From the NCBI GenBank assembly GCA_903919125.1, contig CAIXGS010000048.1:43902-107901 (forward strand): 64,000 nucleotides of DNA, in the 5' to 3' direction. The DNA comes from an uncultured Spartobacteria bacterium (lineage in GTDB: Bacteria; Verrucomicrobiota; Verrucomicrobiia; Chthoniobacterales; Chthoniobacteraceae). Numbering within the stretch: position 1 is the stretch's first letter; the number at the start of each line of letters is the position of its first letter. Below are positions 26,693-35,701 of this stretch, one piece after another. The notes beneath the pieces are model-generated. The model ran no database searches. It was not told where the DNA came from and saw only the letters and a list, made by a program, of their open reading frames with translations. A program made the position numbers and the translations under genes.

Positions 26693-29229
26693 CGGACAAC
26701 GGGCTGCTCTTGGCGGTTATTTAAATATGCGGTACTCGACGAACTCGCGGGGCGGGCGCTGGAGACCGTGCTCCATTGCGTGAGGCGGCTGGCAAGGCGC
26801 GCAGGATTCATCGGGCCCGGATCGCTCCAGAGCCCGTCATTGTCGAGGTGCATTGTGCCGGATTCAAAATCCAGCTCCAACCGCAACACATCGTAGCCAA
26901 CGCGCATACTGAGAAAATCGTTTTGAGCGTCCAACAAGTCGCTTAAAGCCGTCACCAAATCACGGGCCGTCGTTGCCCCGATCTGCGCCACCACGCCGGG
27001 ACGCGGAGGTTCCTCGAGACGCAACCGCGCGATGTCCACCTGAGATATGGCCACCTGCACCGCCGAGCGCCGCAGTTCGAAGTTGAGCTGGCACAACTCA
27101 ATAAGGCGGGTGGTATTCCGCAGACTTTGCCCGACACGATCCTCAAACAGCATGTAATCCCGACGGGCGCGCTGATACTCAATCAGTGCCTCCCGATAAT
27201 TATTGCGCTCAGCGAGACGGGAAAGCGGGGTGTCAAAGCGTAATCCGGCGCGTACAAATCCCGTGCGTCCATCAAATTGCGCCACGCTGTTGTTTATGGT
27301 TCCCATTCCTGCGGCGGCAGTGAAGTCCAAGCCACTTTTGAGCGCATTGGCGTAAAAGCCGACTTTGCGCCAAGAATCCACGAGACGTGCTCGCGCGTTC
27401 ATCCAATCGAGACGATGTTCTTTTGCTGTTGCAAGAGCTTGTTGACTGTCAATTTCCACAGCTGGCAGTTCTGCCGTATCCAAACGGATACCGGTTTGGT
27501 TCAAAGAAACCGCCAACAGCAGCCCCGAAAAGTCCGCGACTAAATCCACCAACTCCGCACGTGCCAATTCGAATTCTTTGGTGTTTAAGACCTCTACAAA
27601 CCCTTGGATACGCCCTGAAAGGCGCTGCAACTCGGTTGCGTTGCCGTCCAGCTGGTTCACGTAACGGGTGGCACGGTTCTCCAGTTCAGCGGAGCTCAGC
27701 GCGCCTGGTTCCACTCCAAGTTCAGCCGCTACAACGCTTCGAGCCACTGCCTCGAGTCGTTTTTTTCGATCGGGCAGCGCTCTGCGTAGTCCGCCAAGAT
27801 CCGCACGGGCACCGTCCACCAATCGCGCAAAGGGCTGCTCCAGTTTAGCCAGCTCGGAATGCATTTCCAGAAGCTGTGGCACCTCGCTGACGCGGGTTCT
27901 GTCTCGGAGACGGGTCTGCAGCACAGTCAAGGCGCGATCCAGAGCCGTGGCGTCGGGATTCGTGGTGCTAAAGCGTTTAAGCAACGGGTCACGGATACTC
28001 ATAGGGAGCTCCGGAGGGAGGCCCATCTCTACTTTGTACGCGTCCAACTGCGTCTGATAGGCGGCCTTTGCAGAAAGCAAATTGCTCTGACTGTTAAACA
28101 AGGCAAGCCGCGCCTGATCCACCTGTAGCCGGCTCCCAATCCGGCCGGCGTCAAATGCGGCGGACAATTGATCCAAACTCTGCCGCAATCGTGCGACATT
28201 TGCTTCCAAGTTTTCGATCTGCTGCGTCTGCGACAACAGTCCAAGATAACCTCCAGCGGCCGGCGCACCAGTGCGGCCCCCAGGCGTTCCGGCGATCACA
28301 CCCAGTCCCGAGGCTCCCACGATGTCGTTGCGAGATGGACCCTCCCCAGAGTTGCGCCCCGTGGCGATTTTAACATAAAATCCTAATTGGAACTGCTGCA
28401 TTTGACGGACGTTAGCGAGAAGTGTCCGCTCGGTTTGAGTGAGTGCTTCGAGCGCCCGATCCTTGCCACCTAAGCGCAGAAGGGGTTGCAAAAATGTGAA
28501 GTTTAATAGCGAACCCGTGGAGCTTGTAAGCGAGTGGCTTTTAAAATCCCAGAGGAACTGGTTAGCGAAACTTGCCAAAAGTTCGCCCCCACTGGACGTA
28601 ATCCAACGCACACTTCCGTCCGTTAAAACCCCGAGATGTTTTTGATCCGAAGGTGGCTTTGTGACCCCGCCCTTGTTGGCGCCATCCGCTTCGGCCTTCG
28701 CGGTTTCACTCAGCGCAAACTTTGGAGACAGTTGGTAACGCTCATAGCTAACGTCTAAGGCGGAGAGGTAAAGATCCTCTTTTTCGTGTTGGAAATCTCG
28801 AGAGTTAATGAGCGCCAAACGCACGGCGGACTTCAAATCCAAAGCCACCTTGCCGTCTTTCTCACCCGGCAGAATCTTGCGCCAAGCATCGTTTTGCAAC
28901 GCGCTGGGATCTCCCATGCTCTTCCAGGATGCGGCCCCCTTTCGGCCATCAACTTCAAGCATCAACGCGTGGGACACCGGATCATCCGGCGGCATGGTGG
29001 GCTGATCTGGGTCCGAATTGTCAAAAAAACGTGAATCCGGATGTGGTTCGATGCCGGCATCCCGAAAAGGAACATCGACGGGGAGAGATTGCGCCTTGCC
29101 CGCGATGGCAGCGTACGCGTCCCGATCCGCTTTTTTGCGGTAGGCTACGCGAGAACAACCCAAGCCTGCGATTAAAAGCAAGCTGATGGTTGTCGGGGTT
29201 AACAGTTTTCTAGGGGCGATCCACTCCAC
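26689..29229 (-). CDS. TolC-family outer-membrane efflux protein, enlarged
   Basis: 846 residues, far above the 450-500 usual for TolC proteins. The N-terminus has a hydrophobic stretch ending in GLGCSR with Cys25 as a possible lipidation site. The helical TolC repeats can be seen around 165-400 (SYERYQLSPKFALSETAKAE; NFTFLQPLLR) and again at 600-800 (DWMNARARLVDSWRKVGFYA; DTPLSRLAERNNYREALIEYQRARRDY). An extra ~200-residue helical section lies between them. The start codon is GTG 29229; no ATG gives a signal sequence. It is the first gene of the efflux operon and overlaps the adaptor gene. Confidence 0.87.
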   Translation of the reverse strand: MEWIAPRKLLTPTTISLLLIAGLGCSRVAYRKKADRDAYAAIAGKAQSLPVDVPFRDAGIEPHPDSRFFDNSDPDQPTMPPDDPVSHALMLEVDGRKGAASWKSMGDPSALQNDAWRKILPGEKDGKVALDLKSAVRLALINSRDFQHEKEDLYLSALDVSYERYQLSPKFALSETAKAEADGANKGGVTKPPSDQKHLGVLTDGSVRWITSSGGELLASFANQFLWDFKSHSLTSSTGSLLNFTFLQPLLRLGGKDRALEALTQTERTLLANVRQMQQFQLGFYVKIATGRNSGEGPSRNDIVGASGLGVIAGTPGGRTGAPAAGGYLGLLSQTQQIENLEANVARLRQSLDQLSAAFDAGRIGSRLQVDQARLALFNSQSNLLSAKAAYQTQLDAYKVEMGLPPELPMSIRDPLLKRFSTTNPDATALDRALTVLQTRLRDRTRVSEVPQLLEMHSELAKLEQPFARLVDGARADLGGLRRALPDRKKRLEAVARSVVAAELGVEPGALSSAELENRATRYVNQLDGNATELQRLSGRIQGFVEVLNTKEFELARAELVDLVADFSGLLLAVSLNQTGIRLDTAELPAVEIDSQQALATAKEHRLDWMNARARLVDSWRKVGFYANALKSGLDFTAAAGMGTINNSVAQFDGRTGFVRAGLRFDTPLSRLAERNNYREALIEYQRARRDYMLFEDRVGQSLRNTTRLIELCQLNFELRRSAVQVAISQVDIARLRLEEPPRPGVVAQIGATTARDLVTALSDLLDAQNDFLSMRVGYDVLRLELDFESGTMHLDNDGLWSDPGPMNPARLASRLTQWSTVSSARPASSSSTAYLNNRQEQPVVR

Positions 29230-29370
29230 GGAGAGAAAACCCCGCCCGTGGCTCTTCCTTAGGGCTTTTAAGCGTCTCCCCTAAGGGTACCACTCAACAA
29301 AATAGAGGCTGTCGCTCCAGTCTTTGTACACTGTGCGACGACCGGTCGTAATTGTACGGCTTTTGAAGCC

Positions 29371-29496
29371 CTACTTCTTTTTAATGGGTGCGCCAGATTT
29401 TGGCGCGGAGTCCTTCTTTTTCTGTTCAGCGGCGCCGGCCTGTTTTTGCTTTTGACCTTTCGCCTTGTTCACGGACTTGGGGGATTTGTCGCCCAT
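29371..29496 (-). CDS. Very small, lysine-rich protein beginning MGDKSPKS
   Basis: A 41-residue frame starting at ATG 29496 and ending at TAG 29371. It begins MGDKSPKSVNKAKGQ and ends SGAPIKKK, with 13 lysines and several glutamines and alanines, so it is highly basic and probably unstructured. From memory, short proteins with an MGDKSPKS-type start are found in several bacterial phyla and are usually left as hypothetical. I could not check this. It sits alone between the efflux operon and the repeat island. Composition and start fit a real gene better than chance. Confidence 0.6.
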   Translation of the reverse strand: MGDKSPKSVNKAKGQKQKQAGAAEQKKKDSAPKSGAPIKKK

Positions 29497-30163
29497 AATA
29501 TTTGGTGGGTGGGAGGCTGAATGTACGAAGGCTCCGACGGAATGTCGAAGCGCTTTCGGTGGTGGGAGTCTTGCACTAAGTGCAGCACTCTGTAAACGGC
29601 GCGTTATGCAAATTGACTACTTTTCTCAATCGGGCGGTGCGCGAAAGATGTACGTTCAGAAGGCCAGCCTAGCAGGCAGTGAGGTCGGAAACGACGGTTC
29701 CGATACCGGAGGCATCGAGGCCATGAGCCGGTCGGTTGAGCGAAGCGACACCACCGGATGGGGTAAAAAACACAGAAGCATCCCGACGGGATGTGGGCAC
29801 CCAAGCTGCTGCGCCGTGGTTATTTTGCATTGAGGCGCACACTGTTTCCCACAAATAAATTCCTGTACCTGAGATGCGACGCCGCTGCCATCCCCTTGGG
29901 ATGTGGGCCGTTTTCACCCACGAACCCGGTGGTGTCGTCGCATCGCTCCTCAACCGCCGGCTAAAGGCTTTCATGCCTCTGGCATGACAAATCACGGCAC
30001 CCCACGACGACTTTGGCTAAAGGCTTTCATGCCTCTGGCATGACAAATCACGGCACCCCACGACGACTTTGGGTGACTCGCCCAAGCCAGGAATCAGCTA
30101 ACCACCCACCGCACTCGTTCAACCCGTCGTCGCTAAGTTCGCCAAATTAAACCTCACCGCCTA
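29497..30163. repeat. Gene-free repeat island
   Basis: 667 nt without a credible gene but full of repeats. Two hairpins share the form CATCCC-nnn-GGGATG (29779-29793, 29889-29903), each followed by TGGGC. A ~33-nt segment occurs in inverted orientation at 29728-29757 and 29926-29960 (GGTTGAGCG...CACCACCGG and its complement). A 56-bp tandem repeat follows at 29959-30070. Open frames crossing the island (for example 29669-29995, minus) are translations of the repeats. Confidence 0.7.
29959..30070. repeat. Perfect 56-bp tandem direct repeat, two copies
   Basis: Positions 29959-30014 and 30015-30070 are identical, with GG of a third unit following. Each unit carries the palindrome TCATGCC-TCT-GGCATGA (29971-29987 and 30027-30043), able to form a 7-bp hairpin, and ends in CACGACGACTTT. 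Perfect identity implies a recent duplication. Confidence 0.97.
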
Positions 30164-33016
30164 CTAATCCAGAAAAACAAGCTCACTTGCGTTTAGCAGC
30201 GCGCGGCAAAATGCAGTCAGACCGTGCGCCGCGATAAAACGATCGGCCGCGTCTTTTTCTGCGGGCGAAGGTTCGCGCTGAAAGGCGATTCTGTAGGCCG
30301 CTTGGACGGAGTGAGTTGAACCTAAGCGCGTGGCCAACGCTGCGGCCATGTCCAGCGTGAACCCGTGATTGAGCAACGTCAGCGCCTGTAGCGGAGTACT
30401 GGTGTTGGCCCGTTTCGGGGCGGGGAACGCGGTATCCGGCAGATCGAAGTCGTTCAACAAATCAACCACGCTGGCCCGCGCGTTTTGGTGGTAAACTGCT
30501 CGGCGGTACGTCTCGGGCCCGTGTTGTTCCAAAGGCACGTACGTGGAAACATTGTTGGCGAGCACCTTATACAACCGAAATCCTGGGCCGCCCGCTGGGA
30601 CTAACTGCAGCTTCCCCGCCGCACTAAGCACTGTGTCGCGGATCTCCTCAGCGTTCAGACGCCGAGGAGGAAACCGCCACAACAAGCGAGCGCTCTTATC
30701 AACACGGGCGGCCTCCTCGCGCAGATCTGCGCTTTGTTGATAGGCACGGGAGAGCATAATCTCCCGATGTAAGGGCTTGAGGCGCCAACCATGGAAAAGC
30801 AGGCGCGTGGCGAGAAAGTCTAGAAGTTCTGGGTGTGAGGGGCGGCTTCCAAGAAAACCGAAGTCGCCCGGTGTGTCGACTAAACCCGTCCCGAAGTGGT
30901 AGTGCCACAGTCGGTTAGCGAGCACTCTAGGCGGCAGGGAATTGTCGTCGCCGGTCAGCCATTGCGCAAGGGCGAGGCGGCGTTCGCCCTCAGGTGCACC
31001 GGCCGGTAACGCGAAGGGTTTGCCCACACGATCCAACACGCTGAGGCTGGCTGGCACCACGGAATCGCCCAGCTTCAGCGGGTCACCGCCTTTGTGCACA
31101 AACGTCTGCTCCGAAGGTTGCGAATACGTTCCCGCCCAAATCTCACGCAACTTCGGGACTGCATCGATTTTACGCTGTAGCTCCGCAATCAACTTAGCCA
31201 GAGCGGCTAACTGTACTCGCTCCTCCTCGGTGGTCACCTCCCGGCGCACCCGCTCGATCCCGTGCGCCTCCGACCACGGCGCTCGATCCAGGCCAGAAGA
31301 CACTGTTTTCCAGTTAGTTCCATCGACTGAAACCCTCACTTCGTATTCGCACGGAGTCGCTCCCTGGCTTTTGTCCTGAACGTCTTTGCCTTTGGCGTTA
31401 CTAAATACAATTCGGTCAATAGTTTCCAGCTTTGCAAGCGTGATGGTCAACTCGGCCGGAGTGCCCACAGCCCATTGCTCGCCAGGCTTTCCATCAATAC
31501 AGAGTTGCGGCCCGTAAGCTTCAGGAAAATCTTCCGCTTTAATGGATTGCGTGCCGCTTGCGCTCCCGCCATTTGCCGCGAGGGCTACATTTCTGGACGC
31601 CTTATCCGCGCTCCAAACCTCAAATTCGGTCAGGCGTGCGCTAGTAGCTGACTTTGGGTTAGCCGTACTCGCGTGCATCACAAACTTCACGAAGCGAACT
31701 TGTTCTGCTGAAAAATGATCTTCTGTCGCGTTGGGATCGACCTTCGGCTTGGCAGTCTTCTGAGCCGCCGCCGCAGCCCTACAGCGCGCTTCAACCGCTT
31801 TCTCCAGAGCTTGCTGCTGCTCGGTAAGAAGTTTCTTTTCGTCGTTCAATGGCTTGCTAGCCATGTCAAAAGCAGCCCTTTCCTGCTTCGATACGACCAC
31901 ACGCCTTCCGTGTTTAACACCCTCAAAAGCAGATTTTAACCGATAATAATCCTCTGTTGGAATAGGATCAAATTTGTGGTTGTGGCAACGCGCACAATTC
32001 ACTGTGAGCCCGAGAAACGCGCTGCTGGTGGACGTTACCAGCTCATCCAAAGTCGCGGCGCGTATGTTTTTCTGCGCCACCACATCCTGATTCCCGACGT
32101 CATCATACGGCCCAGCGACAAGAAAGGCACTGCCGACTTCCACCTCGGGATTTCCCTTTCCAAGAATATCTCCGGCCAAGTGTTCTGCAATGAAGCGATT
32201 AAATGGCTTGTCCTCATTAAATGAATGAATGACGTAATCTCGAAACGGCCAAAGATCGTTAATGATAAAATTCCGTTCGAACCCATTACTCTCGCCAAAA
32301 CGCACGACATCCAGCCAGTGCCTGCCCCAATGTTCGCCGTACTGGGGCGAGGCCAAAAGTCTATCCACTAGCGCTTCCACAGCCGGGCGCGCCTCAGTCT
32401 GATACGCCTTCGCGAAGGCCTCCACCTCCTCCATACTCGGAGGCAACCCAGTTAAATCATAACTGATCCGACGAATCAGGGCTCTCGCTTCGGCCGGCGC
32501 GTTGAAGTGCAACCCTTTCTCCGTCAGCTTTTCTTCGAGAAACCCGTCAATGTCCTTGTGTCGAAATTCCCGAGCGAGCGGCTGCAGCGACCACCACGAT
32601 TTGTCCGCACGTTTCGCCTCTAATTGCGTGCCGTCTCTGGGATCCGGCGCACCCATTTTGACCCAGGCGATGAGATCCGCGATCGCCGCGTCGGGCAGCT
32701 TGGGCTTCTTCGGCGGCATCGCGGTGTCAGGATCTTCGTGGCGAACGCTTTTAAGCAGTTGGCTGGCTTCGATGTTTCCCGGGATAATGACCGGTTCGCC
32801 GCTATCGCCGCCTTTCTCCCAACCAGTTTTCGAGTCGAGAAACAGGTTGCCCTTAAGCTTTTTAGCCTCAGCGCTGTGACATTCGTAGCAGTGTTCTACG
32901 AGTAAGGGCCGAATTTTTTGTTCAAAAAACGCCACGCCCTCTGGGCTTGGGCTCGCAGAGAAAGCCGTTGTGGTAAAAGCTGTTACAGCCAGTAAGACGG
33001 GTAGATAAGCTTTCAT
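30164..33016 (-). CDS. Secreted cytochrome-type DUF1549/DUF1553 protein
   Basis: 950-residue exported protein of a type common in Planctomycetes and Verrucomicrobia. After a signal peptide (MKAYLPVLLAVTAFTTTAFSAS) comes a planctomycete-cytochrome domain with heme motif CYECH (43-47). DUF1549 follows with DLTGLPPSMEEVEAF, HWLDVVRFGES and a second CxxCH (CARCHNHKFDPIP). DUF1553 forms the C-terminal part (LANRLWHYHFGTGLV, SRAYQQS, RRLNAEEIRD). Between them, about residues 440-580, lies a galactose-binding/F5-8C-like insertion (VSVDGTNWKTVSSG). ATG 33016 starts the signal peptide. The DUF1501 gene is 18 nt upstream. The biochemical role of the family is not established; polymer or sulfated-glycan breakdown is often suggested. 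Confidence 0.92.
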   Translation of the reverse strand: MKAYLPVLLAVTAFTTTAFSASPSPEGVAFFEQKIRPLLVEHCYECHSAEAKKLKGNLFLDSKTGWEKGGDSGEPVIIPGNIEASQLLKSVRHEDPDTAMPPKKPKLPDAAIADLIAWVKMGAPDPRDGTQLEAKRADKSWWSLQPLAREFRHKDIDGFLEEKLTEKGLHFNAPAEARALIRRISYDLTGLPPSMEEVEAFAKAYQTEARPAVEALVDRLLASPQYGEHWGRHWLDVVRFGESNGFERNFIINDLWPFRDYVIHSFNEDKPFNRFIAEHLAGDILGKGNPEVEVGSAFLVAGPYDDVGNQDVVAQKNIRAATLDELVTSTSSAFLGLTVNCARCHNHKFDPIPTEDYYRLKSAFEGVKHGRRVVVSKQERAAFDMASKPLNDEKKLLTEQQQALEKAVEARCRAAAAAQKTAKPKVDPNATEDHFSAEQVRFVKFVMHASTANPKSATSARLTEFEVWSADKASRNVALAANGGSASGTQSIKAEDFPEAYGPQLCIDGKPGEQWAVGTPAELTITLAKLETIDRIVFSNAKGKDVQDKSQGATPCEYEVRVSVDGTNWKTVSSGLDRAPWSEAHGIERVRREVTTEEERVQLAALAKLIAELQRKIDAVPKLREIWAGTYSQPSEQTFVHKGGDPLKLGDSVVPASLSVLDRVGKPFALPAGAPEGERRLALAQWLTGDDNSLPPRVLANRLWHYHFGTGLVDTPGDFGFLGSRPSHPELLDFLATRLLFHGWRLKPLHREIMLSRAYQQSADLREEAARVDKSARLLWRFPPRRLNAEEIRDTVLSAAGKLQLVPAGGPGFRLYKVLANNVSTYVPLEQHGPETYRRAVYHQNARASVVDLLNDFDLPDTAFPAPKRANTSTPLQALTLLNHGFTLDMAAALATRLGSTHSVQAAYRIAFQREPSPAEKDAADRFIAAHGLTAFCRALLNASELVFLD

Positions 33017-33034
33017 CACAGGTTGGGAGGCGAC

Positions 33035-34447
33035 TCAAGCCAGCAGACCCTTAAGCACATGACCATGTACGTCGGTAAGACGCCGATTGGCACCGTTGTG
33101 GTAATAAGTGAGTTGCTCATGGTTGAGTCCGAGGAGCTGTAAGACTGTAGCGTAGAAGTCGTAAACTGTGGCCACATCCTGCACGCTGCGGCGCCCGAAT
33201 TCATCGGTGGCCCCGTGGCTAATGCCTCCCTTAACCCCGGCGCCCATCATCCATGTCGTGAAGGCGTCTGGGTTGTGGTCGCGCCCGGAGGTGCCTTCCT
33301 GACGGGTGGGCATCCGCCCAAACTCCGTACACCAAAGGACTAACACATTGTCTAACATCCCCCGCTGCTTGAGGTCGCTCAGCAGGGCAGCCGTCGGTTG
33401 GTCAAAAATGGGGCAGTGCCGTTCGTAGTCCGCCTTGAGCGTCTTGTGCGCGTCCCAGTTGAGGAGGCCATCCACGGCACTCGCTCTGGAGGCGCAGTAG
33501 AGGCTGACGTAGCGCACTCCCTGTTCAAGAAACCGTCTCGCGAGCAAACAGTTGCGGGCATACGCGGCCTTTAGTCCGTTGGCATCCTGAGTGCCGTAAA
33601 GCGCATGAATATGCTGTGGCTCACGCGTGAGATCGCTGACCTCCGGCGCCTTCATCTGCATTCGCGCCGCGAGTGCGTAAGACGCGAGCCGAGCAGAAAG
33701 CTCGTCCTGCCCCGGGCGACTCCCTGCGAAACCGGCGTTCAGTGTTTGCAGAAAATCCTGCGTTGCAGAATCTTCCATTTCACTAATTCCTGCGGGCCGC
33801 GCCAGATTACGCAGCGGCTGCTGAGCAGACATCGATACAGCTTGGTACTCCGCAGGCAAAAACCCGTTGCTCCAATTCGCCTTTCCGTTGGGTGGTTCTC
33901 CGCGCAAATCTTGGATTGAGACGTAGGTGGGAAGGTTGTCGTTTAGCGAGCCCAAGGCGTAATTCACCCACGAGCCGGCGCTAGGAAAGCCTTCTCGGGT
34001 GAAGCAGGTATTCATGCTTATACACCCTGGGCCGTGGGTGTTACTCCGTGACACCATGGAATGAATGAACGCCATGTCATCCACATGACGGCTCATGTGA
34101 GGGAGCATGGACGAGATCATTTTTCCGCTGCTGCCCGCTGGTAAAAATGGCCATGGCGAGCGCATCAGTGTCCCGTTCTTACCTTGGAAAGTGACCTCCT
34201 GTTCGGCTCCCGGCAGCGGCGTGCCATCGTACTTTTCCAACATCGGCTTATGATCCCAAAGATCCATGTGTGACGCAGCCCCGGGGCAAAATATCTGGAG
34301 TACTTGCTTCGCCTTGGGTGCGAAATGGGACGGACGCGACGGCGCTGCTTGCACCTCGTTTGCCAGCAAACGGGAAAGAGCGACACCAGTGAGACCGGTG
34401 GTCATATCGCCAAGAAAACTTCGGCGGCTGAGATCGAGAGCGCTCAT
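33035..34447 (-). CDS. Tat-exported DUF1501 protein
   Basis: 470-residue protein with a twin-arginine signal (LSRRSFLGDMTTGLTGVALSRLL) and a DUF1501 domain, related to the alkaline-phosphatase/sulfatase fold. Family stretches include KQVLQIFCPGAASHMDLWDHKP near the N-terminus, NVLVLWCTEFGRMPTRQ and GRDHNPDAFTTWMMGAGVKGG, and the terminal GLNHEQLTYYHNGANRRLTDVHG. It is the first gene of a pair with the DUF1549/DUF1553 protein (18-nt gap), an arrangement repeated many times in Planctomycetes and Verrucomicrobia genomes. Presumably the two act together outside the cytoplasm. Their reaction is unknown. Confidence 0.93.
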   Translation of the reverse strand: MSALDLSRRSFLGDMTTGLTGVALSRLLANEVQAAPSRPSHFAPKAKQVLQIFCPGAASHMDLWDHKPMLEKYDGTPLPGAEQEVTFQGKNGTLMRSPWPFLPAGSSGKMISSMLPHMSRHVDDMAFIHSMVSRSNTHGPGCISMNTCFTREGFPSAGSWVNYALGSLNDNLPTYVSIQDLRGEPPNGKANWSNGFLPAEYQAVSMSAQQPLRNLARPAGISEMEDSATQDFLQTLNAGFAGSRPGQDELSARLASYALAARMQMKAPEVSDLTREPQHIHALYGTQDANGLKAAYARNCLLARRFLEQGVRYVSLYCASRASAVDGLLNWDAHKTLKADYERHCPIFDQPTAALLSDLKQRGMLDNVLVLWCTEFGRMPTRQEGTSGRDHNPDAFTTWMMGAGVKGGISHGATDEFGRRSVQDVATVYDFYATVLQLLGLNHEQLTYYHNGANRRLTDVHGHVLKGLLA

Positions 34448-34519
34448 ATTAGAACAATACGAGTTTAGAGGATGGCTGACTACGCCTCAGACTCCATACT
34501 CTACGTTTATTGTCTCATC

Positions 34520-34546
34520 GATACTGGGCATTTGCCCGCTGGTATC
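34520..34546. terminator. Hairpin downstream of sufT
   Basis: GATAC...GTATC at the ends and GGGC/GCCC within, interrupted by unpaired bases, enclose ATTT. It lies 17-43 nt past the sufT stop and upstream of the DUF1501 gene. No clear T-run follows on either strand, so its role as a terminator is a guess. Confidence 0.35.
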
Positions 34547-34562
34547 ATCTAAAAAGCGTCTT

Positions 34563-35105
34563 CTAGGTTATCCCAAGCTTTTCACGTCCCTCGACGGAAA
34601 TACGCTCTGGACCCCATGGCGGATCCCACACCAGTTGGACATCCGCCTCTGCGACTCCTGGCAATTCGGAAATGCGCTGTCTGGCATCTGCGGCAAGGGC
34701 CGGCCCCATGCCACAACCGGGCGCCGTCAAAGTCATTTGCACGAGAACTTTATACGTATCAGAGGCGCCCTCAACAACATCAGTCTTAAGATCATAAATC
34801 AGCCCTAAATCCACGATGTTCACTGGAATCTCCGGGTCGTACACGCCCTTCAACGTCTCCCAAACAAGCGCCTCAGAAAACGGCCCGTCAGCGACAGGGC
34901 GAGCCTGGGGCACGACATCCAACCCCACAGCGTCAGCATCCTGTGCGGCAATCCGGTAAAGACCACCAATGGAAGCGTGTACTGTGTAAGTTCCGCCTAG
35001 GGACTGAGTGATGGAGACGACTGTACCCTCCGGCAAAGTGGTGACATGACCGCTTGGAATCGCGGTGGCTTCCACCGAGCGGCTTAGAGGGATAAAATCA
35101 TTCAT
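34563..35105 (-). CDS. sufT: SufT-like Fe-S cluster maturation protein (MIP18/DUF59)
   Basis: 180-residue protein. The C-terminal MIP18/DUF59 domain has YDPEIPVNIVDLGLIYDL followed by MTLTAPGCGMGP, with the conserved Cys. The ~75-residue N-terminal extension (IPSGHVTTLPEGTVVSITQS and YRIAAQDADAVGL) is typical of the SufT subgroup, which assists Fe-S cluster assembly or delivery. No other suf or isc genes are in the window. ATG 35105 directly follows GAAACTTT, with no Shine-Dalgarno sequence. Confidence 0.9.
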   Translation of the reverse strand: MNDFIPLSRSVEATAIPSGHVTTLPEGTVVSITQSLGGTYTVHASIGGLYRIAAQDADAVGLDVVPQARPVADGPFSEALVWETLKGVYDPEIPVNIVDLGLIYDLKTDVVEGASDTYKVLVQMTLTAPGCGMGPALAADARQRISELPGVAEADVQLVWDPPWGPERISVEGREKLGIT

Positions 35106-35214
35106 AAAGTTTCGAGCCGTAACACGCGAAGATAGCGCTTCCTCATCTGATAAAGATTAGTCGAGTGAGTCCTAGATCAGACAGAGACGCGGTTCATGTT
35201 CGACTTAGAGAGCC

Positions 35215-35589
35215 TTAGTCTTCGCGGGTCACACGCCAGCGGGTTTCGGGATAAAGATTCACATTATCGGAATCGATATCAAAGCCGCAGGATTCCAAAA
35301 GGAAAGCCACGCCCTCTTTGGAATGCATCGTCTCGCGCAGACTACGCGCAAAAAGCTCGACGTATTCCTTGTAGCTATCCAAGGCTAAAGCGCCATCGGA
35401 GACGTACTTGGCGAGTTCCGCATCGTGACTGTCGATGAGATCCATCAGTGCCTTGCGCAGGCGCAGGCGCATGACGGGATCCACGACGAGGCGGAACGGA
35501 TTCGCGGAAGGATCCGAAGGGACAGGATCCCGCGAGATTTCAAAAGGCAGCGTTGCTAAGTTATAAGTGGAGAGGGCGTCGTCTTCCAT
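35215..35589 (-). CDS. Hypothetical 124-residue protein
   Basis: Not recognised. A soluble, acidic protein beginning MEDDALSTYNLATLPFEI, helical in the middle (MRLRLRKALMDLIDSHDAELAKYV) and ending SDNVNLYPETRWRVTRED. No signal peptide or membrane segment. ATG 35589 is chosen because AAAGGAG lies 12 nt upstream, one of the few good ribosome-binding sites here; a longer frame to 35637 is less likely. It stands between sufT and the MGH1-like glucosidase, with ~110-nt gaps on both sides. Confidence 0.7.
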   Translation of the reverse strand: MEDDALSTYNLATLPFEISRDPVPSDPSANPFRLVVDPVMRLRLRKALMDLIDSHDAELAKYVSDGALALDSYKEYVELFARSLRETMHSKEGVAFLLESCGFDIDSDNVNLYPETRWRVTRED

Positions 35590-35701
35590 AGGTAGGGGCT
35601 CCTTTGAATAAGTTAGCCTAGCTTGGTGATGCTGCAAGCGGAGGCATCATAAAGGTTCGTTTTGTGTTTTAAGTCGGCTTCAACATTCCTGCTGCATCGC
35701 T

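Noticed and set aside
29572..29615. Integron attC-like site (TTGCACTAAG ... GCGTTATGC)
   Set aside because: Only loose similarity to the core sites, no proper inverted arms, and no integrase or cassette genes nearby.
29669..29995. Minus-strand open frame of 108 codons in the repeat island
   Set aside because: It runs straight through the inverted and hairpin repeats and has no protein-like signature; it is a translation of the repeats.
29959..30070. CRISPR array
   Set aside because: Two directly abutting 56-bp units without spacers; a tandem duplication, not repeat-spacer structure.
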